Source of the DNA: Modicisalibacter coralii
GTDB lineage: Bacteria > Pseudomonadota > Gammaproteobacteria > Pseudomonadales > Halomonadaceae
Length of the DNA stretch: 64,000 nt
Assembly: GCF_004117855.1 (NCBI RefSeq)
Contig: NZ_QWBW01000012.1
Span: 116,908-180,907 of the forward strand
Direction of reading: 5' to 3'
Position numbers and translations under genes: made by a program. The notes beneath the pieces are model-generated. The model had not been told where the DNA came from, made no database searches, and saw nothing but the letters and a program-made list of their open reading frames with translations. This document shows positions 58,175 through 64,000 of this stretch, in pieces; within the stretch, counting starts at the first letter, position 1; every line of letters starts with the position of its first letter.

Positions 58175-59728
58175 TCAGGTGTAGTCGACCAGCACGTCGC
58201 CGGTCATCTCGGCGGGCACCGCTTCGCCCATCATCGCCAGCAGGGTCGGGGCGAGATCGCAGAGACGCCCGCCGTCGCGCAGCCGTGCCTGGCGTTGGGT
58301 GACGTAGACCAGCGGTACCTGGAAGGTGGTGTGCGAGGTGTGCGGGTTGCCGGATGACGGGTCGAGCATCATCTCGCAGTTGCCGTGGTCGGCGGTCACC
58401 AGGCTCTCGCCACCGACCGCCTCGATGGCCTCGATCACCCGGCCGAGGCAGGTGTCCACGGTCTCGACCGCCTTGACCGCGGCGTCGAAATCGCCGGTGT
58501 GGCCGACCATGTCGCCGTTGGCGTAATTGCAGACGATCAGATCGAACGTCTCGGCCTTGATCGCTTCCACCAGCTTGTCGGTGACCTCGACGGCGCTCAT
58601 CTCCGGCTTTTCGTCGTAGGTTTTGACGTCCCGGGGCGAGGGCACGAGGATGCGCTCCTCGCCGTCGAACTCGGCCTCTTCGCCGCCGGAAAAGAAGAAG
58701 GTGACGTGCGGGTACTTTTCGGTCTCGGCGATGCGCAACTGCTTGAAGCCGCGGCTGGCGACCACTTCGCCCAGGGTGTTCCTGAGTTCGCTTGGCGGGA
58801 AGGCGATCGGCGCGTCGATGTCGTCGGCGTACTGGGTCATGGTCACGAAGCGGACCCGGGGCGGGGTGCGCTCGAAGCCGTCGAAGTCGGCGCTCAGGAA
58901 GGCCCGGCTCAGTTCGCGGGCGCGGTCGGAGCGGAAGTTGGCGAAGATCACGGCGTCGCCGTCCTCGATGGCCACAGGTGCGCCGTCGGGCTGGATGCTG
59001 GTGGCTTCGACGAACTCGTCGGTCTCGCCGCGCTCGTAGGCGGCGTTCAGGGCGTCCATGGCACTCTTGGCGGTATGGCGCCCGCGGCCTTCGGCCACCA
59101 CGCGATAGGCGTCCTCGACGCGCTCCCAGCGGTTGTCGCGATCCATGGCGTAGAAGCGGCCGACGACCGAGGCGGTGCGCCCCACGCCCAGTTCCGCGAA
59201 GGCGGCATCGGCGCGCTCGAGGGAGGCGCCGGCGCTCTTGGGCGGGGTGTCGCGACCGTCGGTGAAGGCGTGCAGATAGATCGCCTTGGCACCGCGTGCC
59301 TTGGCCAGCGCCAGCAGCGCCAGTACGTGGTCCTCGTGGCTGTGCACGCCGCCGGGCGAGAGCAGCCCCATGACGTGTACTGCCTTGCCGGCCGCGACGG
59401 CCGCGTCGATGGCCCCGGTCAGGGCGGCATTGTCGGCGAGTTCGCCGTTCTCGACGGCCTTGGTGATGCGGGTCAGTTCCTGATAGACGATGCGCCCCGC
59501 GCCGATGTTCATGTGGCCGACCTCGGAATTGCCCATCTGACCGTCGGGCAGGCCGACATGGGCGCCGTCGGTGTGGAGCAGGCCGTGCGGGTAGCGGGCC
59601 TCGAGGGCGTCCATCACCGGGGTGCGCGCGGCGGCGACGGCGTTGTGCTCGGTCGACTCGTTGTGGCCGTAGCCATCGAGGATGATCAGTGCGACCGGAC
59701 GGGGCCGGGAAACAGTGGCATCTGACAT
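58175..59728 (-). CDS. gpmI: 2,3-bisphosphoglycerate-independent phosphoglycerate mutase
   Basis: 517-aa Mn-dependent glycolytic enzyme. [13 protein letters not shown] at the N-terminus, catalytic S68 in [39 protein letters not shown], and the C-terminal [10 protein letters not shown]. First of gpmI-envC-ctpA leftward; divergent from the rhodanese gene across 261 bp. Confidence 0.96.
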   Translation of the reverse strand: MSDATVSRPRPVALIILDGYGHNESTEHNAVAAARTPVMDALEARYPHGLLHTDGAHVGLPDGQMGNSEVGHMNIGAGRIVYQELTRITKAVENGELADNAALTGAIDAAVAAGKAVHVMGLLSPGGVHSHEDHVLALLALAKARGAKAIYLHAFTDGRDTPPKSAGASLERADAAFAELGVGRTASVVGRFYAMDRDNRWERVEDAYRVVAEGRGRHTAKSAMDALNAAYERGETDEFVEATSIQPDGAPVAIEDGDAVIFANFRSDRARELSRAFLSADFDGFERTPPRVRFVTMTQYADDIDAPIAFPPSELRNTLGEVVASRGFKQLRIAETEKYPHVTFFFSGGEEAEFDGEERILVPSPRDVKTYDEKPEMSAVEVTDKLVEAIKAETFDLIVCNYANGDMVGHTGDFDAAVKAVETVDTCLGRVIEAIEAVGGESLVTADHGNCEMMLDPSSGNPHTSHTTFQVPLVYVTQRQARLRDGGRLCDLAPTLLAMMGEAVPAEMTGDVLVDYT

Positions 59729-59893
59729 GGTGGGGCCTCGTGTTTTTGCGGTGGCGGATACCCGGGCGACGCCGACGGGGTGCGGCGAGCCGGCGGGTTT
59801 CGCGACTCACGTCTCCGGATGGCATCATACCGCAGCGCGGCAGGGGCCGTCACAGCCCGTCGCGCATCCACGGACGCACCGCGATGGCTCGTG

Positions 59894-59899
59894 TATACT
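59894..59899 (+). promoter_or_regulatory. Extended -10 promoter for the rhodanese/secB unit
   Basis: TATACT preceded by TGTG, about 90 bp before the rhodanese start. The -35 is poor. The rest of the 59729-59989 gap shows nothing else clear. Confidence 0.5.
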
Positions 59900-59989
59900 G
59901 GGCGCCGCCCGCCGGCGGGCCTCGTGCCAACGGGCCTCGAGCCCGGCGTTCGGGCCCGCGCACCGACTTCAACCAGAGCTATCCGGACC

Positions 59990-60409
59990 ATGATCGATCA
60001 GTTGTTCGAATTCGTGCAGAACCACCCGCTGCTGGTGGGCGCCTTCGTCGCGGTGCTCGCCGCCTGGCTGGCCTACGAGCTCAAGACCGGCAACCACGGC
60101 GTTTCCACCAGCGAGGCCACCAACCTGGTCAACCGCGACGACGCCGTCATCGTCGACATCCGCGACGAGAAGGAGTTTCGTGCCGGCCACATCGCGGGCG
60201 CACGCAACATTCCCAACAACCGCCTCGACGACCGTCTCAGCGAACTCGACAAGTTCAAGGACAAGCCGATCGTGGTGGTCTGCAAGCAGGGCCAGACGGC
60301 CGGCACCGCCGTCGGCAAGCTCACCGGCGCGGGCTTCGCCCGGGCGGTCAAGCTCAAGGGCGGCATGGCGCAGTGGCAGGCCGATAACCTGCCGGTGGTC
60401 AAGAAATAA
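59990..60409 (+). CDS. Membrane-anchored rhodanese-domain protein (YibN-like)
   Basis: 139 aa: N-terminal transmembrane helix (about 13-29), then a rhodanese domain with [23 protein letters not shown] and the active-site loop [11 protein letters not shown] (Cys98). Matches YibN in E. coli, which also lies near secB. In E. coli grxC lies between yibN and secB; it is absent here. Sulfur-transfer substrate unknown. Confidence 0.88.
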   Translation: MIDQLFEFVQNHPLLVGAFVAVLAAWLAYELKTGNHGVSTSEATNLVNRDDAVIVDIRDEKEFRAGHIAGARNIPNNRLDDRLSELDKFKDKPIVVVCKQGQTAGTAVGKLTGAGFARAVKLKGGMAQWQADNLPVVKK

Positions 60410-60459
60410 CCGACGGCGCAAGCCGTTCGACGCAATCGTTTTTTCGAGGGTTACGAGAC

Positions 60460-60948
60460 ATGGCAGACGACAACAACCAGGCCGCCCAGCAGGGCGAGGA
60501 ACAGCAGCTGCAGTTCTCCCTGCAGCGCATCTACGTCAAGGACATCTCCTTCGAGTCGCCCAACGCCCCGGCGGTATTCCAGCAGCCGTTCCAGCCCAAG
60601 GTCGGCCTCGATCTCAACACCGCCAGCGAGCAGGTCGGCGAGAACCTCTACGAGGTGGTGGTCAAGGTCACCGCCCAGGTCTCCCACGCCGAGTCCGGCA
60701 GCACCTCGTTCCTGGTCGAGGTGGAGCAGGCCGGGCTGTTCCGCATCGCCGGGCTCGCCGGCGAGCAGCTCGACCACACCCTGGGAGCCTTCTGCCCCAA
60801 CGTGCTGTTCCCCTATGCGCGTGAGTGCATCGACAATCTGGTCAACCGCGGCAGCTTCCCTCCGCTGATGCTCGCCCCGGTCAACTTCGAGGCGATGTAC
60901 GCGCAGAAGAAGCAGCGCCAGGCCGAAGGCAGCGAGACCACTCAGTAA
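60460..60948 (+). CDS. secB: Protein-export chaperone SecB
   Basis: 162-aa cytosolic tetrameric chaperone. [30 protein letters not shown]-like VVVKVTAQV, and [36 protein letters not shown] are near-invariant. Start at 60460 with GAGGG upstream. Delivers preproteins to SecA. Confidence 0.97.
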   Translation: MADDNNQAAQQGEEQQLQFSLQRIYVKDISFESPNAPAVFQQPFQPKVGLDLNTASEQVGENLYEVVVKVTAQVSHAESGSTSFLVEVEQAGLFRIAGLAGEQLDHTLGAFCPNVLFPYARECIDNLVNRGSFPPLMLAPVNFEAMYAQKKQRQAEGSETTQ

Positions 60949-60969
60949 GCCCGAGGCGGCAGCGATCCG

Positions 60970-61695
60970 ATGAGCGGCCCCCGCATCCATGTCGACGCCC
61001 GGCTCGAACCCGGCGCGGAACTGACGCTGCCCGACGGCGCGGCACGCCATGTCGCGGCGGTGCTGCGCCTGCGTGAAGGCGCGCGCCTGACGCTGTTCGA
61101 CGGACGCGGTCAGGAGGCCGAGGCCGAACTCGTCGAGGTCGCCCGCAAGCGGGTCTCGGCGCGTCTGGTCACGGTCGCGGCGGGGCGCGGCGAGTCGCCG
61201 CTGGCGGTGCATCTCGGTCAGGCGATTTCCAAGGGCGATCGCATGGACTATGCCATCCAGAAGGCCGTCGAGCTGGGCGTGGCGGCGATCACCCCGCTCT
61301 ACACCGAACACGGTGACGTGCGCCTCAAGGGCGAGCGCGAGACGAAGAAGCTCGCCCACTGGCGTGGCGTGGCGGCCAGCGCCTGCGAGCAGTGCGGCCG
61401 GGCGACCCTGCCGGCGGTGCATCCGCCGCAGCCGCTCGGCGCCTGGCTGGCGGCGCGCGACGAAGCGCTGCGCCTGGCGCTGCACCCGGCCACCGACGAT
61501 GCCTGGCGACGGCGCAGCGCGGTGACCGATGCCGCGCTGCTGATCGGCCCCGAGGGCGGGCTTTCCGAGGGCGAGGTTGCCGCGGCCGGCGAGGCCGGCT
61601 TCGAGGCGCTGACCCTCGGCCCGCGCATCCTGCGCACCGAGACCGCGCCGGTGGTGGCGCTGACCCTGCTGCAGCATCATTTCGGCGATCTCTGA
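60970..61695 (+). CDS. rsmE: 16S rRNA (uracil-1498-N3)-methyltransferase RsmE
   Basis: 241-aa SPOUT methylase. N-terminal PUA-like domain (ARHVAAVLRLREGARLTLFDG), KGDRMDYAIQKAVELGV, and the knotted SAM site LIGPEGGLSEGEV...LGPRILRTETAP. 21 bp after secB, so likely one transcript; rsmE-gshB proximity is common. Confidence 0.94.
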   Translation: MSGPRIHVDARLEPGAELTLPDGAARHVAAVLRLREGARLTLFDGRGQEAEAELVEVARKRVSARLVTVAAGRGESPLAVHLGQAISKGDRMDYAIQKAVELGVAAITPLYTEHGDVRLKGERETKKLAHWRGVAASACEQCGRATLPAVHPPQPLGAWLAARDEALRLALHPATDDAWRRRSAVTDAALLIGPEGGLSEGEVAAAGEAGFEALTLGPRILRTETAPVVALTLLQHHFGDL

Positions 61696-61762
61696 CTCGA
61701 CACACCCGCCCGTCGCTCGCAGACTGAGCGGGCACCACTTCCTTCCTCTCCGGTATCGTCTC

Positions 61763-62506
61763 ATGTCCCGTCATCGCTCCCCGTCGTCCCGCCCGGTTTC
61801 CCGGCCCGAAAGCCGTTCGGCGTCGGTCCGCCCCGACACGCGCCAGTCGCTGCCCGAGATCGGCGAGGTGGCGCTGCTCACGGTGGTCACGGTCAACGCC
61901 ACCGGCGCCTTCCTCGACTGGGGGCGGCCCAAGGACCTGCTGCTGCCGTTCGGCGAGCAGCCCTATCGCCCGGCGGTCGGCAAGTCGGTACTGGTGAAGA
62001 TCAATGTCGACGACAGCGCGCGGCCGGTGGCATCGATGCGCCTGGAACGCTTCATCAGCGATGAAGCCACGGGGCTGGCCGCGGGCGACGCCGTCTCGCT
62101 GGTGATCGCCGATCGCACCCCGCTGGGCGTCAAGGCGGTGGTCGACAATCGCTTCTGGGGGCTGCTCTATCAGGACGAGCTGCCGCGTCCGTTGCGCCGC
62201 GGCGAGCGCCTCGCCGGCTATGTGCGGCGGGTCCGCGAGGATGGCCGTCTGGATCTGTCGCTGGCGCCCCAGGGCGGCGCACGCCGGGATCAGGCGCGTG
62301 AGCGAGTGCTCGCTGCGCTGGAGGCGGGCGACGGCTTCCTGGCGCTCACCGACAAGAGTCCGGCGGAGACGATCAAGGCCCGCCTCGGGGTCAGCAAGAG
62401 CGCCTTCAAGGAGGCCCTCGGCGGGCTCTACAAGCAGCGCCTGATCGCCCTCGAAGCCGACGGCATCCGCCGCCTCGCGCCGCCGGCGTCCGACCAGGAA
62501 CGCTGA
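61763..62506 (+). CDS. S1-domain RNA-binding protein, CvfB/YitL-like
   Basis: 247 aa. Residues 30-185 hold two or three S1-like domains (GEVALLTVVTVNATGAFLDWGRPKDLLLPF is first); the C-terminal 60 residues are a winged helix (TIKARLGVSKSAFKEALGGLYKQRLI). Relatives act in virulence regulation in Gram-positives; here only nucleic-acid binding can be claimed. A Ser/Arg-rich leader of about 28 residues precedes the domain, so a later start is possible. Confidence 0.82.
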   Translation: MSRHRSPSSRPVSRPESRSASVRPDTRQSLPEIGEVALLTVVTVNATGAFLDWGRPKDLLLPFGEQPYRPAVGKSVLVKINVDDSARPVASMRLERFISDEATGLAAGDAVSLVIADRTPLGVKAVVDNRFWGLLYQDELPRPLRRGERLAGYVRRVREDGRLDLSLAPQGGARRDQARERVLAALEAGDGFLALTDKSPAETIKARLGVSKSAFKEALGGLYKQRLIALEADGIRRLAPPASDQER

Positions 62507-62590
62507 GCGGCGCGAGGCGGGCCGCTTGGTCTCCGAGCCGTGCCTGCGGCATACTGCCGGCATCATTTGCCGCCCGCGAAGAGCCAACCG

Positions 62591-63559
62591 ATGAGTCGAC
62601 GCGACCTCAGGATCGGCGTGGTGATGGATCCCATCGCCGCGATCACCTACAAGAAGGACACCACCCTGGCGATGCTCTGGGCCGCCCAGGCGCGCGGTGC
62701 CTCGCTGTACTACATGGAGCCCGAGGACCTCTACCTGGAGAGCGGCCGGGCCATGGCGCGGCTGCGCGATCTCGAGGCCTACCGCGATCCCGAGCGCTGG
62801 TACGCGCTGGGCGAGCCCCGCTCGGCGCCGCTCGCCGAGCTCGACGTGATCCTGATGCGCAAGGATCCGCCGGTCGACGGTCGGTTCCTCGACGCCGTGC
62901 ATCTGCTGGGCTTCGCCGAGCGCGAGGGCGTGCTGGTGGTCAACCCCACCCGGGCGCTGCTCGAGTGCAACGAGAAGCTCTTCGCCCAGCAGTTCCCGCA
63001 GTGCGTGCCGCCGACCCTGGTGTCGTGCAGCGACAAGGTGCTGCGCGCCTTTCACGCCGAGCACGGCGACGTGATCTTCAAGCCGCTGGACGGCATGGGC
63101 GGCACCGGGATCTTCCACGTCCAGCCCGAGGGGCGCAATCTCGGCGCGATCATCGAGACCCTCACCGAGCGTGGCAAGCGCCAGATCATGGCCCAGCGCT
63201 ACGTCCCCGAGATCAAGGCGGGCGACACGCGGATCCTGCTGATCGACGGCGAACCGGTGCCCTATGGCCTGGCCCGGATCCCGATGGCCGGCGAGACCCG
63301 CGGCAATCTCGCCGCCGGCGGTCAGGGACGTTCGCGCGAGCTCACCGAGCGCGACCACTGGCTGATCGAGCAGGTGCAGCCGATGATCCGCGAGAAGGGG
63401 TTGATGTTCGTGGGCCTCGACGTGATCGGCGACTACATCACCGAGATCAACGTCACCAGCCCCACCTGCGTGCGCGAGATCGACGATCAGCGTGGCACCG
63501 ACATCGCCGGGCAACTGATGGACGCCATCGCCCGCCGGCTCGACGCGACCCGGCGCTGA
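62591..63559 (+). CDS. gshB: Glutathione synthetase
   Basis: 322-aa ATP-grasp ligase adding glycine to gamma-glutamylcysteine. RIGVVMDPIAAITYKKDTTLAMLWAAQ, LMRKDPPVDGRFL, DVIFKPLDGMGGTGIFHV, GNLAAGG, and INVTSPTCVREID. Start at 62591 by homology. Followed 15 bp later by tonB, an order also seen in Pseudomonas. Confidence 0.96.
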   Translation: MSRRDLRIGVVMDPIAAITYKKDTTLAMLWAAQARGASLYYMEPEDLYLESGRAMARLRDLEAYRDPERWYALGEPRSAPLAELDVILMRKDPPVDGRFLDAVHLLGFAEREGVLVVNPTRALLECNEKLFAQQFPQCVPPTLVSCSDKVLRAFHAEHGDVIFKPLDGMGGTGIFHVQPEGRNLGAIIETLTERGKRQIMAQRYVPEIKAGDTRILLIDGEPVPYGLARIPMAGETRGNLAAGGQGRSRELTERDHWLIEQVQPMIREKGLMFVGLDVIGDYITEINVTSPTCVREIDDQRGTDIAGQLMDAIARRLDATRR

Positions 63560-63574
63560 CGCGGCAGGACCGCC

Positions 63575-64000
63575 ATGGCCACCCCGGTCACCGATCCGAT
63601 CAACTATGCGCCGGTCACCCGCCGCTACCGCCAGTGGCTGGCCGCGGCCGTGGCGCTGGCGCTGCACGCGCTGGTGATCGGCGCGGTCGCCGGTCGACAG
63701 TGGACGCCCGCGGTCGATGACACGCCGCCACCCAGCGTGTCCGTGGTCCTGACCCGGCAGCCGGCGGTCGAGCCGCAGGCCGCCCGGGACATCGCCGCGG
63801 CGTCGCAGGCCGCCTCGGGCCCCGAATCCACGGGTCGGGATACCGATGGCGATCGCGCCCGGTCGCGGGCAGCCGAGGAACCGGCCGCGCCCGCGGCCCC
63901 CGCGACCCCACCCGAACCGTCGCCGGCGGACGACGCGCCGGCCGCCAGCGAGCCGTCGGAACCGGCCGAACCCGCCGAGCCTCCTGCAGCGCCGCAGCCC
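63575..64000 (+). CDS. tonB: TonB-like energy transducer (partial, C-terminus outside window)
   Basis: First 142 codons. Cytoplasmic start MATPVTDPINYAPVTRRYRQW, one membrane helix (about 22-40) with the TonB-type His in ALHALVIGAV, a QPAVEPQ-like segment, and a Pro/Ala/Glu-rich periplasmic linker. The C-terminal receptor-binding domain is beyond the edge. AGGA 5 nt before ATG 63575. TonB powers siderophore and B12 uptake with ExbB/ExbD. Confidence 0.75.
   Translation, partial: MATPVTDPINYAPVTRRYRQWLAAAVALALHALVIGAVAGRQWTPAVDDTPPPSVSVVLTRQPAVEPQAARDIAAASQAASGPESTGRDTDGDRARSRAAEEPAAPAAPATPPEPSPADDAPAASEPSEPAEPAEPPAAPQP

Overview
This is a high-GC gammaproteobacterial chromosome segment spanning the replication origin. 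The rpmH/oriC/dnaA-dnaN-recF-gyrB block, the Pseudomonas-like gmhB-glyS-glyQ order and the E. coli-like fthC-6S RNA-zapA-ygfB-pepP-ubiH-ubiI order point to Oceanospirillales, most likely a Halomonas-type Halomonadaceae. That assignment is inference from gene order and protein character; no database was searched.

Layout. 1-8.2 kb: a partial amino-acid-binding protein, erpA, a CLC chloride channel, hemJ-thiD-thiE, hemL and an APH/P-loop fusion kinase. 8.2-12.6 kb: a complete leftward curli (functional amyloid) locus, csgD-csgE-csgF-csgG, a terminator, then csgB-csgA. CsgA is about twice the usual size. 13-16.4 kb: rdgB-hemW, an OmpA-type lipoprotein and rlmJ. 16.4-20.2 kb: leftward rpmH-rnpA-yidC-mnmE. 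20.2-20.74 kb: oriC with an AT-rich palindrome and DnaA boxes. 20.7-27 kb: dnaA-dnaN-recF-gyrB. Five parS sites lie between 23.8 and 31.2 kb. 27-34.3 kb: a YdeP-type molybdopterin oxidoreductase, a LysR regulator, gmhB and glyS/glyQ. 34.4-45.6 kb: LPS inner-core genes (hldD, waaF, an unknown ParB-like protein, an OpgB-like transferase, two glycosyltransferases, kdkA, waaC, hldE, waaA). 45.6-49 kb: ldhA, rpiA, ilvA. 49-50.7 kb: two short MITE-like inverted-repeat elements, a 31-codon membrane ORF, fthC and the 6S RNA gene. 50.6-64 kb: zapA, ygfB, pepP, ubiH, ubiI, a C-terminal protease, envC, gpmI, a rhodanese, secB, rsmE, a cvfB-like gene, gshB and a partial tonB.

How the genes work together: replication start and chromosome segregation (DnaA boxes, parS); tetrapyrrole supply (hemL, hemJ, hemW); ADP-heptose and Kdo core assembly (GmhB, HldE, HldD, WaaA, KdkA, WaaC, WaaF; only GmhA of the heptose pathway is not here); ubiquinone hydroxylation; and curli biogenesis.

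Most of the window is housekeeping. The least expected signals are perfect DnaA-box pairs at the starts of hemJ and hemL and inside mnmE, two MITE-like elements placed exactly at promoters (of the 6S RNA and of a tiny membrane protein), an enlarged colinear curli locus with repeated GGTTACA motifs, and an unknown ParB-like-fold protein in the LPS core cluster.
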